DNA of 64,000 nt. Source: Fragum whitleyi (taxonomy: Eukaryota > Mollusca > Bivalvia > Cardiida > Cardiidae). Shown here piece by piece: positions 24,382 through 35,442 of this stretch; the stretch's first letter is position 1, and each line of letters starts with the position of its first letter. The position numbers and the translations under genes were made by a program. Under the pieces are notes generated by a model. The model did no database searches. It was given only the letters and a program-made list of their open reading frames with translations, and was not told the DNA's origin. Location: positions 62,577,020 to 62,641,019 of the forward strand of contig OX411548.1 in NCBI GenBank assembly GCA_948146395.1, read 5' to 3'.

Positions 24382-25050
24382 CCTTTTCCCAGAGGTGATA
24401 AACCCGAAACAGGGTGATTTAAACTCAAGAGGTGAGGAAAGTATTAAATGTATATTACTTCATGAAGGTATGAAAATAAAATGATAATAATATTGATGAA
24501 TTCGCGAACCAGATTCATACATGTATTTATGTTTTTTTTTTTCTTTATTTATTTGTTGTTTTTTTTTATTTTATTTTCATTCCTCCGTGTAATTCAGAAT
24601 AAATCACTCTCTTCGTGATTATAATTTTAAAGCAAGAAGCGAAAATGTAAAGAAATCTTCAAATTGAAACAAAAACGAAATTGAACTTCTTTGATCGTAA
24701 GTTAAAAAAAAAAATAGATGTGTCATTGAAAATTGATTTTATAGGGAAATTAAACCGATTTTTTAGCTTATCAGAATGCACGAATATTGATGCACACCAC
24801 ACAAAATCAATCAAATAGCTTTGAAATCAAATAAATACCACCCATTATAGTGTGAATCCATCTTATCTTTAAGCATAACATTTACATCAATTTTTACTAT
24901 ATTTTTTTCATCAATTTTTACTATATTTAAGCCCTACGTCAATCTTTACACCAATCATCAACCAAGGATTTAAACCCCACCAGGCTATAAAAACGTGTTG
25001 CTATCCTCTTGTTAAAAGAGCCATGGAAAGCAAACACTAGATGGTTGCAT

Positions 25051-25325
25051 GGGCGTATCTAGGACTTTGAAATTTATACGCATTTAGAAGGCGTCAACTA
25101 AAGAAATTATAGGATAAAGGCGATATGAGAACTGTGACAAAAGATGAATGCCCTCCGTCCGCTCCCTTTTTATGATTTGAGCTTTGGTGAATAATCAAAA
25201 CATCGTAACTACAGCTTGAATAAGCTGTAGTTTCGATGCTATGATCATTCATCAACGATATTATCCAACAGAGAATTATTTCTTTTACGCACTTGCGTAA
25301 ATTGCGTAATGGGAGCTACGCCCTT
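25051..25325 (-). mobile_element. Q-family MITE with central palindrome
   Basis: 275 bp; begins GGGCGTATCTAGGACTTTGA and ends GGGAGCTACGCCC. The centre ACTACAGCTTGAATAAGCTG TAGT is a near-perfect palindrome. Copies: 34963-35187, 53331-53604, and a lone central hairpin near 43012-43085. Confidence 0.7.
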
Positions 25326-25447
25326 GGGTTGTGTCAGGACGACTGTTGTCGTGCCCACAAAATATTGACCATCAAATGCCCTAGACCTTATCTGGCTCTC
25401 ACAGAATGGTTTAAACCTATTTATTTTACATAGATTGGGTAACAAGT

Positions 25448-25622
25448 TCTTACAACTTAGATTAATCCCTCTCGATTCTGCTTCCTGGAAAATTCACCGT
25501 ACTCGCGCCGAATTTGTGGGCCAACGAAAGAACCAAGATCGATAGCCGCTCCCGAGAATCATACTCAAGACCTTTGGGTCAAGAGGCCGACGCTCTACCT
25601 ATAAACCACGGTCACCACAATA
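25448..25622 (-). mobile_element. tRNA-derived SINE, type 2 (reverse copy)
   Basis: Reverse complement of the 22966 element: head complement at the right end (GACGCTCTACCTATAAACCA CGG), body with GATCGATAGCCGCTCCCGAG, and CTCTCGATTCTGCTTCCTGG toward the left end. The head carries several substitutions. Confidence 0.65.
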
Positions 25623-25981
25623 CAGAATGGGCTCGGCAAAACCTTTTGAAATCCGTCATTAAATTATTTGGTGATATACTTCCGATAAGCTCGATTTGAT
25701 CATTTGACATTGAGCTTTTAATAATCTGAACTTTTATTGTATATGGCACATCAAGTCATAGTTGAGATTATGTTGGGCCGATTTATGTAGCGGTTATGAC
25801 CCAGATAAGTAATTTTTTTTTACATTTGACCTTGAGCTGTGACATTGAACTTGGAACAGCATATACCTGAAAACAAATTCAAATAGCGAATAAATTCAAG
25901 ACGGAAAACAATTGAATCAAACGGTTTTCAAATCCGTCCCTTTATTTTTACAGTTGACCTTGAGTCGTATCCTTGACTTCA

Positions 25982-26219
25982 GGGCCCAAGGTTATAAAAC
26001 TTTTCTCAGACTCAGGCCCAATTTTCTTAAATTTTGAATTAAAATAAATGTATGAAAATAAAAGATGATATTAAATTGTTATTCATAACAACTTATTAAT
26101 ATCATCTTTTATGTTAATACATTTAAATAAGTAATAAAACAGATTTGCGGCTTTATTCTCAAATTGAAATTTGAGAAAATTTGAATTGAGCCCGAGAAAA
26201 GTTTTATAACCTCGGGCCC
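25982..26219. mobile_element. V-family MITE, copy 2
   Basis: GGGCCCAAGGTTATAAAACT at left, AGTTTTATAACCTCGGGCCC at right; long, nearly perfect TIRs extend through the CTCAAATT blocks. Core ATAACAACTTATTAATATC. Confidence 0.75.
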
Positions 26220-26344
26220 AGAACTACATGAAAAATTCTTTCAAATGGCACGCCTTACACGACGGAGATTGTGCCAATCTCTTCTGAAACCCATTCGTAA
26301 ATTGAGGGGCCATGGCGAGCTGTGACCTTGACCTGGGACCAGAA

Positions 26345-26560
26345 ATCTGACAAATCGAATGATTTTGGAATGATTTCTGAATGAATTCGAATGAGTGAGA
26401 GGAGCGAGTGTTGAATGAAATAAACGTTAGGGAAAGTAACTATCGCTTATTTCGCGAATTAGACGAACTTAGAGAATTGTTTACCCCCCCCCCCCTTTTA
26501 ATTAGAATCTGCATACTTTTGTGTTTGAGTTTCTTTACGGACCAATAATAGTCCAACCGT
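26345..26560. mobile_element. CAGTTAAC-family MITE fragment
   Basis: Contains GATTTTGGAATGATTTCTGA, GAGAGGAGCGAGTGTTGAAT and a later TTTACGGACCAATAATAG block shared with the 4731 copy. A poly-C run interrupts it at 26486. Confidence 0.5.
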
Positions 26561-27039
26561 GGTATTCGAAAACGCGGGAAACTGTGGTAAATCCAGTAGT
26601 AGGGGTGGACTAAACTCAAATTTAACAAGCGTGAGATAACGGTAGTTAGTTACAAATGTTATCACTTATATTATACTGATACAATAAAGAAACTCAACAA
26701 GAAAAATACTCTTTTTCTCCAAAACGATATTCAATGTTTTTTTTTGTTTTTTTTTTTTTTCGTTTCAATTTTAGTTTCTTCATGGTGAACTCGGTTTCGA
26801 AAGCATGCTACTTTTAAGCTGTGAAACATGACGCGTACATATGCAATTCTAAGGATGGTTACAATGTTAGTAGTTTTGTGTTTATGCGATCCTTCAGTTT
26901 AGTTTAAAGACTGCGACGGCAAAAAATTCGTTGGTCCTAATTTCTCTACATTAAACTCGTCGAAAGTCTGTTTGCAAACATTCAGATAGCATGGTTAACC
27001 TATAGGCACATTGAACCCACGCCAAGAATCCAAAGTAAG

Positions 27040-27187
27040 ATTTCACCGATTTGATTTGTGGGTCGTTTCGAACGATTTCGAAACGTTTTCGAACAATGTT
27101 GGGGCGTTTTTGAATGATTTGAGAGAGTATTTGAAATAGATGATCTGAGCGCTGAGCGAGCGATTTAGAATGGTTTTGATCGTGATG
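27040..27187. mobile_element. CAGTTAAC-family MITE, right half
   Basis: Carries GCGTTTTTGAATGATTTGAG, GCTGAGCGAGCGATTTAGAA and TGGTTTTGATCGTGATGCGT, then stops where the CTT tract begins. Confidence 0.55.
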
Positions 27188-27435
27188 CGTGTCAACTTCT
27201 TCTTCTTCTTCTTCCTCTTCGTCGTCGTCGTCTTCTTCTTCTTCTTCTTCTTTTTCTTCTTCTTCTTCTTCTTCTTCTCCGTTTCTTCTCCGTTTCCTGC
27301 TTCTCTTTCATCTCCCGCTCCTCCTCCTTTTTTTCTTATCTGTTCTCCTCCTTCTTTCTTCTTCATCTTCATTTTCTCCTCCCATCTAACTCTCCTCCTC
27401 TTCTTCTTCTTCTTCATCTTCTTCTTTTTCTTCAC
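27188..27435 (+). repeat. (CTT)n polypyrimidine tract
   Basis: About 250 bp almost entirely C and T on the plus strand. Frames of poly-Ser, poly-Phe and (reverse) poly-Lys are artefacts. Such mirror-like Pu/Py tracts can form triplex (H-DNA). Confidence 0.9.
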
Positions 27436-27479
27436 GTTCATCGTCTACGCCCTCGTCTCCGTCTTCTTCCCAAAATTTT

Positions 27480-28283
27480 CTCATCGAACATTTCTCGCTT
27501 CTTCTACCCGTCCTTTCACATATTATCATCGTTAAAGATTGACCAAATTTTTCCTATCTAAGGTGAAGAAGGCATAATTATTTCCCGTTACCGTTAAAGG
27601 TGTGTGTATAAAGAAAGAAAATTAACTCTAATAATATGGCTAAATATAGGGCCAAGTTATATCCCTTATATACTGATTTTCTCAACGAACATTTCTGGCT
27701 TCTTCTACTCGTCCTTTCACATATTATCATCGTTAAAGATTGACCAAAATTTTCCTATCTATGGTGTAGAAGGCATAATTATTTCCCGTTACCGTTAAAG
27801 GTGTGTGTATAAAGAAAGAAAATTAACTCTAATAATATGGCTAAATATAGGGCCAAGTTATATCCCTTATATACTGATTTTCTCAACGAACATTTCTGGC
27901 TTCTTCTACTCGTCCTTTCACATATTATCATCGTTAAAGATTGACCAAAATTTTCCTATCTAAGGTGTAGAAGGCATAATTATTTCCCGTTACCGTTAAA
28001 GGTGTGTGTATAAAGAAAGAAAATTAACTCTAATAATATGGCTAAATATAAGGCAAAGTTATATCCCTTATATACTGATTTTCTCAACGAACATTTCTGG
28101 CTTCTTCTACTCGTCCTTTCACATATTATCATCGTTAAAGATTGACCAAAATTTTCCTATCTAAGGTGTAGAAGGCATAATTATTTCCCGTTACCGTTAA
28201 AGGTGTGTGTATAAAGAAAGAAAATTAACTCTAATAATATGGCTAAATATAGGGCCAAGTTATATCCCTTATATACTGATACT
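27480..28283 (+). repeat. Tandem array, 201-bp unit, 4 copies
   Basis: Unit starts at 27480, 27681, 27882 and 28083 (CTCAACGAACATTTCTGGCT), exactly 201 bp apart. The inner three units are nearly identical and the first is more diverged at its start. Each unit contains TTCCCGTTACCGTTAAAGG. No function recognised; a small satellite-like expansion. Confidence 0.9.
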
Positions 28284-28390
28284 AAATAGTTTACTCTAGA
28301 CAAAACGCTAGCTGTGACAGCTTCAACCATTTATTTTGATCTTCGACTTCATACGCGCTTCTTCTCCATTCATATTTATGTCTTCGAAAA

Positions 28391-28474
28391 GATAATGGCT
28401 CAGGGCGAAACAGTTGTAACTCCCTATATGTTTATAGGGAGTTACAACTGTTTCGTGCTGAGCCATCGATATAG
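28391..28474. mobile_element. Palindromic mini-element P, copy 1
   Basis: Near-perfect hairpin: ATGGCTCAGGGCGAAACAGT runs to CTCCCTATATG and then its complement, ending GAGCCATCGATAT. Other copies: 35324-35409 and 48279-48342. Confidence 0.7.
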
Positions 28475-28979
28475 AGTAATTCCAATTGATTTTCGGGTTA
28501 TAGTTAATAACATTGAGGAACTGATATTCATTTCGATCTTTACCCTTCAAAATCATCATTAAAAAACGCTCCCAAATTGTTCGAAAACTCTTCAATTTCG
28601 TTATCGTTATTTTTTTTTATTCAAATCAAATAAATTAGTCTACTTTTTTATTGCCTGTCGCATATCTTAAGTGCCTTTTGGACTATTTGGATGCAAAGAC
28701 AGAAAAGAAACGCAGATTTTTCAATTGGGAGGTTTAAAAAATTTCCTGCATTTTGCGAGTTTTGTGACTTTTTCAAAGTAGATTTTTTCGTCTTATTTTG
28801 TCTGTAACAATCGTTCTGTCAGTCCTTTTCAAACAATAATTTTACCAAAATCGATAATGATTTTTCTTTGTATGAAAGAAATGTTATGTTCGATTCTTTT
28901 CTTGCAAATGTGTCGAAAAAGGAGAAACATGCAGTGACCGATTAGAAGTTAGATTCAGTTTATTTATCTTAAAGTGAAA

Positions 28980-29370
28980 TTTAAGTGTAACGTCAGTGAA
29001 AGGTAGGTGTGACATGAAGATCGGTGTTAGGTCAGTTCAAGGTCAATGTTTGGTCAGTGTAAGCTCAGTATATGTCAATATACGACCAGTGTTAGGTCAG
29101 TGTAAGGTCAGTGTTGGGTCAGTGTATGGTTAGTGTCAGGTCCATGTTAGGTCAGTGTAAGATCAGTGTGAGGTCAGTGTTTGGTCAGTGTTAGGTCAGT
29201 GTAAGGTCAGTGAAAGGTTAGTGTAAGGTCCATGTTAGGTCAGTGTTAGGTCAGTGTAATATCAGTTTAAGGTCAGTGTTTGGTCAGTGTAAGGTCATTT
29301 TAAGATCAGTGTTTGGTCAGAGCGTTAGGTAAGTGTAAGCTCAGTGTAAGGTCAGTGTAAAGACAGTTTT
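28980..29370 (+). repeat. Degenerate minisatellite, AGGTCAGTGT-type unit
   Basis: About 390 bp of variants of TTAGGTCAGTGTA, 10-12 bp each. About a dozen contain an exact AGGTCA. Degenerate, with no higher-order period obvious. Confidence 0.85.
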
Positions 29371-29439
29371 GGTACACCTGGAAAAGGAACTCTTGGACGA
29401 GGAAGGTCAAAGAATAGATTTAACACTGGCTCATTTAAT

Positions 29440-29843
29440 CAATCGGGAACCTTCGGCGTTTCTACGTAATAGACATCGGGAATAATACGGGCGCGGGCCA
29501 TGAAAGCGCGTCATTTCGCACGCGGGTTTATATGACGTCACAAACATAAACGATCCCGCTAAAGATGGCGTTGCATAAAACAAAATCAACGAAAGAATAA
29601 AAGTGGGCATATCATAATTTGATAACAAAACGCAGTGTTTTACTGCATTTTATCATCAAATTATAATATGCCTAAAAGATCTTGAAAGACGATCGGCAAG
29701 AATTGACAAAATGTGATTTTCTTCAAGCGTATTAACCAAGGTACCACCAGGATCCGATTTACCTAAAAAATGACCCAAAGTTACTACACTTACGTCCGAG
29801 GTACTTTTCAAGTTACGGAAAAGTCCGAGCGATGTTCCGAATG
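29440..29843 (+). mobile_element. MULE-like MITE B, copy 1
   Basis: 404 bp. Left end CAATCGGGAACCTTCGGCG, right end GTCCGAGCGATGTTCCGAATG. The target duplication TCATTTAAT (9 bp) is perfect at 29431-29439 and 29844-29852. The centre AAAACGCAGTGTTTTACTGC is palindromic. No ORF, so non-autonomous; the 9-bp duplication suggests a Mutator-type transposase. Confidence 0.8.
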
Positions 29844-29916
29844 TCATTTAATAAGATTCTTAATTTGAGAAATTCTCGGATGAGTATTGGAAAATTGTTA
29901 TTATATCGGAAACTTG

Positions 29917-30156
29917 CGCCCATTCTACTAATCTTCGTAAGAATAAATTTATCGTAGGTCAAAGTCACAAATCGTACCTGGTGTTTTCATTCATTGTTAG
30001 ATTCTGCCTTGCAATATTGTATTTGAATTGTCTTTAGAAGACGGTTCCAATGAGATGATGCGTGGCAGAATTCAATATTTAGTTACTACTGTAGAAACAA
30101 TTTTAAGTTTTGACTTACACAAAAAAGGATCGCAGATATTCACTAATACTGGCCCC
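29917..30156. mobile_element. hAT-type MITE X, diverged copy 2
   Basis: Shares CACAAATCGTACCTGGTGTT, AGATTCTGCCTTGCAAT and GTCTTTAGAAGACG with the 15200 copy. Ends degraded (TACTGGCCCC at right). Confidence 0.6.
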
Positions 30157-30211
30157 TGGTCTTCGGACCCTGTATGTGGTCCGAGAGAAGGCAGAGTTAG
30201 TATCATGATGC

Positions 30212-30657
30212 ATTGACAACATCGTGAAACTGACAAGATGGAAGAGTTTGGAATGATTTTGGAATGAAATTAAATGAGTGTGTGGAGCGACTTTTGAGTG
30301 AATTTAATGGGAGGCAATCAAATATCGCAAATTTTGTTCAGGATGAACAAAATAAGCGATATTGATTACCTCCCTTTAATACAAATCTATTTTATATGTA
30401 TAAAAGCTATATAAATAGCGTCCTATATCTCCAAGAACCTATCAGACGTTTACAATTTCAATTATGTCATTGAAATCGTAATGTTTCTCTAGCCAAATTT
30501 ATTTTGAATGAAGTTGTTGATTCTATCTTTTTCAGAGAGTTTGGGGTGTTTTGAATGGTTTGAGTGAGTGTTTGGAATGAATGAATGGAGCGCTGAGCGA
30601 GTGATTTGGAACGGTTTAGATCGAGATGAATGTGAATTTAAAGATGTTGTTAATTGT
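30212..30657. mobile_element. CAGTTAAC-family MITE
   Basis: Left CATTGACAACATCGTGAAAC (start mutated), right AAGATGTTGTTAATTGTA. Complete set of landmarks, including GGGAGGCAATCAAATATCGC and GCGCTGAGCGAGTGATTTG. The next copy of the family begins immediately after it. Confidence 0.7.
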
Positions 30658-31826
30658 AACATTGTAAAAAGATATTCACCTCGACCAAAACCATTCTTAA
30701 TCGCTTGTTCAGCGCTGAATGGAATGCTTTCAAAACACTAACCCAAATCAATAAAAAAGAAAACGCTCCGAAATCATTAAAAACAAAGACGTTACGCAAG
30801 ATACTGGTGAGACTTAACAAAAACGTCGACCTTGTTAGCTTGTTTTTTCGATAAAATCCTTATTTTTCGTCGGAATTTAATGAAACATATATCAAAATTT
30901 GCATCAAATAACATTCTACATGATTATTTCGTTACATCCGTATTATGTTTTATGCGAATGGGTTATTTTGCCTTCTAAACGTATCAAAATAATGTAAAAA
31001 CGACGTGTCCCGCGTTACAATTTTCTCCGGTCGAGGTCTTTCATTTTGCTGTCTTAATTACTTGGCCGTAAACACAATAATAATTTTATATCTGGACGAA
31101 GTAAGAATATTTCTGGTTTCGTCAGTGTTAATTTCTAAAATGTAATTGGAAAAATGAAGATCGCATGAATGATAGATTAAAAAGATCAGAGCTGTCCCAC
31201 TTTAACGACGATGTAAGTGAAGTCGTGTTTTAAAGTAACCGATCGAACCGATTTTTACATTAAAAAATACATTTTTTCTATAGATTAGAAAAATGTTAAT
31301 AAAATTATTTTTTGAAGCGCCGTTAAAAAGCAAAGCGTAAATACAAAAGTCACCAAAAAATGTCCCACTGTCATTTTTGACGTCGATAATTAAGAATTGC
31401 TATTTTCCACCCAAATTATTTATATATTTAACTTGTTGCATTGGATTAAAATTTCTATAGAAAAATACATTTTCATTTCTGTTTACAAAGATATGATTCT
31501 TTCAATTCTCGATCCAATAGTAAAGATTTTATTGATAAATACAAAAGTCACCCAAAAATGTCCCACCCACGTTGTTTTTCCGAACGCGACGTTGATTTTC
31601 CCCGTCATCAAGCAAAAGCAGAATAAATATGATCTAATTGTATTCGTATTTAACATGCTTGATTTGATTTGTGTTTGTATCTTAGACTTTATGTCATTCG
31701 AAAATAACAATTATAACAATAATAAGTGAATAAATTAAAATGCTCCAAATTTACACAGATATATAGAAAAGAAGACGGAGATTCGAACTCTTATCAATAT
31801 GAAATGAAATAAAAAGCAAAATGAAA

Positions 31827-31859
<33 letters not shown>

Positions 31860-32977
31860 TAAAAATGATGATGTCATAAACTGATCCGTTTGAGAATATC
31901 CTAAAGAGAAAACATTTTATCAAACTGAATAAAAATGAACTAAAATACCAAATTCTATTCAAAGTAAGATTTCTTCAGTGGTGAGAACGATTGGTTCAGA
32001 TAAACGCGATTTCTTCGGAATCATATTATAAATCTTAATAGAAAGTCCTTGATTTAAATAATAAGTTCTAGTCAAAGATCTGAAAATATATGTTACTAGT
32101 AAACCAAAGTCTTATTTTTGCACCGCTAGAAATATTTGATATTGCCCGTATATCTTTACTTTGAATAAGTATTTCAAAATTACACCGAATCAATCCTACT
32201 CTGAATTTTATCATAAGATCTGCACTGGAATCTCCAGAAATCCGTGTCCATTTTGTGTAGTATAAAATACAAACATATTGTATTTGAAATCTTCACAAAG
32301 ATTAGAATAACAGCGTTTCAATAAAAGAAATATATCGCTTGCAAATGTTGGCATGAAGATAGTTTAGTAAAAACGGAACGTTATATTTACGCCGACGTCA
32401 AAACTATTTGTAACGCAAAGGGTCACCAGTATCTTGCGTAACGTCAATGCGAAATCGCTAAAAACGATCAACATTTCATTAAAATTAAACAAATCATTCC
32501 AGGAATTAATCAGCTTATGTCGATTAAAAGGCGTCTGATTGCTCTTTGAAGACACAAAGAAAGGAAACTACGAAGAGTTTTTAAAAGGGAGGAAATAACA
32601 TAAAGCTAATTTCGTCCAATTTGTACTCACTTATCAAGATATCAATGATATTGAACGCGTGGGAGGAGAGGGTTTGAATTAAAGAGAAGTTATGTAAATT
32701 CGTTAATCTCGTCTTAGACGAAAGCATTGATAAATGACTATCTAACTTTGATAATAAAAAAATCTGCAAACTTTTCTGTTATTTTGTCGCGGACCAATCA
32801 ATTTAAAATCCACACTAGCCAATAAAATCGTAGAGTAATTTAATGGGTTAAAATGAAATGTTCATTTATTATAAACGATTTCGAAGCGATATTGGCCGAT
32901 TTCGTAAGGTTTTTGAGTGGTTTGAGTGAGTTTTTTTTTTTTTTTTTTTTCTTTTACTATTTTCAGTATCGATATTA

Positions 32978-33008
<31 letters not shown>

Positions 33009-33100
33009 CTTTAAATGTTTGAATGGAGAGCTAATTGGGCGATTAACAATGGTTTTGAAAGAGACGAATGCTACACGATGTTACTAGCTGTGAGAAATGA
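30658..33100. mobile_element. CAGTTAAC-family MITE split by a 1.66-kb element
   Basis: The left part (30660-30785: CACCTCGACCAAAACCATTC and following) stops at AAAAACA. The family sequence resumes at 32447 with GCGAAATCGCTAAAAACGAT and runs on to about 33095 (GATTAACAATGGTTTTGAAA). The gap is filled by 30789-32444. A (TTA)n run at 32975-33008 and poly-T at 32932 have expanded the right part. Confidence 0.6.
30789..32444. mobile_element. TIR element N (GACGTTACGCAAG), 1.66 kb
   Basis: Perfect 23-bp inverted ends beginning GACGTTACGCAAGATACTGG. Internal copies of ACAAAAGTCACC, AAAAATGTCCCAC type repeat at about 31346 and 31540, with CTGTCCCAC near 31192. The longest frame (31397-31729) has no recognisable domain and no transposase is evident. 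Superfamily unassigned. Confidence 0.65.
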
Positions 33101-33229
33101 AGAATGGAATAAAGGTTTGACTATTACACCAAATTTGACAAAAATAGCGGGTAATTTTATTGGAATTTCACAAATATCAATAATCAAGTCTATGGCCTTG
33201 ACATAGCGAAAATTGTAAATGAATCACTA

Positions 33230-33380
33230 AATAATACCGTACAATTGGATATTTTCGCGTCGTCTTATTTTTCGCAACTTTTATGCGAAAAATTGTGTTT
33301 TTATTTTTGTGCTTCTTATTTTCGCCACCTGTGAAGGTGGCGAAAATAAGACGCGTCAAAATAAAGTTATAATTACGAGT
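33230..33380. mobile_element. Palindromic element around GGTGGCGAAAATAAG
   Basis: GTCTTATTTTTCGC-type blocks at about 33260 and 33305 face GGCGAAAATAAGACGCG at 33338-33355; the core CGCCACCTGTGAAGGTGGCG is a perfect stem. Ends not defined. Confidence 0.5.
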
Positions 33381-33405
33381 CGATAATTTTATGAAAAGTC
33401 TATTA

Positions 33406-33490
33406 TAGAGCCTCGACAATGATCAATTCTCCCAACATTGTTAGATATTTTCGTCCATACAAAACACTATGTATGCATTATATATTTTTC
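33406..33490 (+). repeat. 85-bp dispersed repeat, copy 1
   Basis: GACAATGATCAATTCTCCCA and ACAAAACACTATGTATGCAT recur nearly identically at 41549-41632. Identity unknown. Confidence 0.6.
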
Positions 33491-33846
33491 TTGACAGCCT
33501 ACATATTCTGCTCAGTCTGGTCTGGATCGGTTTTGACGCATAACCTAAATTGTTCCTTTTCGAGTTTGAAAAAAAAAATGTCATCATTATGCAGGTTCAC
33601 GATCAGTATAAAGTACCCGTTATTAAGTCCAAATCAATTTGAATTACATAGCAATGGCTCTGATTGGTCAAGATGTGTCTATTGGCCAATCAGAAACATT
33701 GTTATGCAAATTATTTACGATTATTCTCCGTTATTTTTTACATGTAAAGGCGTGTCTTAACCATGGCGTAATTTGCCGAATTTACTTAACATGTATTGGG
33801 TTCTGTCTAAAGTTTATCGATAATTATTGTTAACACGATTATCTTT

Positions 33847-33852
33847 TTTATT
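33847..33852 (-). terminator. AATAAA polyadenylation signal of the PAN gene
   Basis: The minus strand reads AATAAA 131 bp downstream of the TAA stop. The intervening 3' UTR (about 33830-33982) includes a ~60-bp segment (33908-33970) that recurs in diverged form at 43193-43255, within the gene's own intron region. Confidence 0.5.
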
Positions 33853-33982
33853 GACTGCAGAGATCTGTTAATTTAAAACCATTACCTACAGAATCCTATT
33901 ATTTTGAAAAGTTAACTCGCCAAATTTTGTCACAGCGAAGTCACGTCCTGCCAGTTTAAAAACAACGCTTAATATCAATGGT

Positions 33983-34269
33983 TTAGGGCACGACACAGTT
34001 CCTAACAAAAGTTGAGACAGGGAAGCCTTCAACTCCCTCATTGAATGTTGCCGAACCAGGAAAGTGGAAATTACGGACCGGGTCACACGGAGTGAACCTG
34101 CAAAATCCAGTAGAACTATAGTAAATATAACTCATACAGTCATAAATACTAAGACAATTGTCACGGCAATTCTCGATCGTTGTCGATGGTATAGTGATAT
34201 ATAATCCACAAAAGATTTCACTCTGAGGATATTCCATGAACGTATCGCCATCTATATCCGTAACGCAAT
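33983..34269 (-). CDS. Terminal exon: PAN/apple-like domain
   Basis: A TATATTGCAG acceptor starts a 287-bp exon that ends with TAA at 33983. Phase 1 reading gives 94 residues beginning CVTDIDGDTFMEY. The core ENCRDNCLSIYDCMSYIYY and STGFCRF gives the Cys-x3-Cys-x5-Cys spacing plus a following aromatic-Cys strand seen in PAN/apple folds, which bind proteins or glycans in many extracellular animal proteins. The domain is close to full size for a PAN module. An AATAAA lies 131 bp past the stop. A MITE of the CAGTTAAC family begins 64 bp upstream of the acceptor, inside the intron. Confidence 0.72.
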
Positions 34270-34332
34270 CTGCAATATATATAAAATAGTGTTTTCGTTT
34301 GTTTAAATGGTGCATTATTGCGCCAACAGCTT

Positions 34333-34777
34333 CAGTTAAAAGTATCGTAAAAATGATACCATTCCGATCAAAACGTTCTAAATCGCTTACTCTTCGCTCC
34401 ATTTATTTATTGCAAAAACTCACTTAAATCGATAAAAAACGGTCCAGAATCATTAGAAAACATTTCGAAATCGGCCAAGACGATCAGCATTTGATTCAAA
34501 TCGATCAAATTATTCTACGATTCTACGATTTTATTGGTTGGTTGGTGTGGATTTAAAAGTGTCTGAAGACACACAAACAGAAAATTACAGATCTTATATT
34601 AAAGGGAGGTAATAAATATAGCTATTTTTTCATCTTGTACAAAATAAGCGATATTGGTTTACTTCGACCACCCCCTTAAATTTCGCTCGAAATAAGCACC
34701 ACACACTCTTTCAATTTCATTCCAAAAATCAGTCCAAAATCATTCATCTTGTCAATTTCAAGATGTTCTTAACTGTA
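34333..34777. mobile_element. CAGTTAAC-family MITE in PAN gene intron
   Basis: Left CAGTTAAAAGTATCGTAAAA, right AGATGTTCTTAACTG followed by TA. It begins 64 bp upstream (on the gene strand) of the terminal exon acceptor. Confidence 0.7.
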
Positions 34778-34962
34778 CATCGTAGCGGCTGGTTCACCTT
34801 CTGATAGTTTACTGGCGTTTGGTACAAAGGTACCAGGACGACATTTCAACCTACCCGCCAGCTGCTCATCCCACTTAGGCGTACTAAGTGACATTTCCAA
34901 CAAATTGAAATGTGCATGTAGTGCAAACATTGAGCAGCGTAGACATCCATCTACTGCAAATA

Positions 34963-35187
34963 CAAGGGCTCAGCTCCCATTCCGCACATTAAAATAAATC
35001 CTCTTTCGAATAAGTCGTTGATGAATGATCAACATCGAAATTACAGCTTTTTAAAGATGTTACGATGTTTTGATTATACACCAACGCTCCAACCATAAAA
35101 AATATATAATATATCGCCTTTATCCTATATATATTTATATTGGTCGCCTTCTGAGTGCGTATAAATTTCAAAATCCTAGTTACGCCT
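34963..35187 (+). mobile_element. Q-family MITE, copy 2
   Basis: GGGCTCAGCTCCCATTCCGC at left, TCCTAGTTACGCC at right, GTCGTTGATGAATGATCAAC before the (degraded) central palindrome. Confidence 0.65.
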
Positions 35188-35249
35188 GTGAAATATAATG
35201 TTGCCTGATGGTCTACAAGTTCTTAGAGTTCTTATTTGTCTTCTTAATG

Positions 35250-35442
35250 CATTGCGAAGACTCTGGTAATGACTGTGCGGATGAACAGACTGGTCAGAGT
35301 AATTTACTATGTACATATGTACATATCGATGGATCAGCGCGAAACAGTTGTAACTCCCTATATGTTTATAGGGAGTTACAACTGTTTCGCACTGAGCCAT
35401 CGATATGTTGAAAGTGTTAGAAATCCACGCACAGGCTCACTT
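35250..35442. mobile_element. MITE D right half with nested P element
   Basis: CGAAGACTCTGGTAATGACT and the terminus CACGCACAGGCTCA belong to family D. The sequence is interrupted by the P hairpin (35324-35409). Confidence 0.55.
35324..35409. mobile_element. Palindromic mini-element P, copy 2
   Basis: ATATCGATGGATCAGCGCGA ... TATAGGGAGTTACAACTG ... GAGCCATCGATAT. ATAT on both sides of CGATGG/CCATCG suggests a 4-bp target duplication. Confidence 0.75.

Noticed and set aside
27043..27535. Long poly-Ser, poly-Phe and poly-Lys open frames
   Set aside because: They are translations of the (CTT)n polypyrimidine tract and change with every frame.
31397..31729. 110-residue frame as transposase of element N
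   Set aside because: No DDE-type spacing or HTH seen. It is AT-rich with Asn/Ile/Phe bias and a trinucleotide tail.
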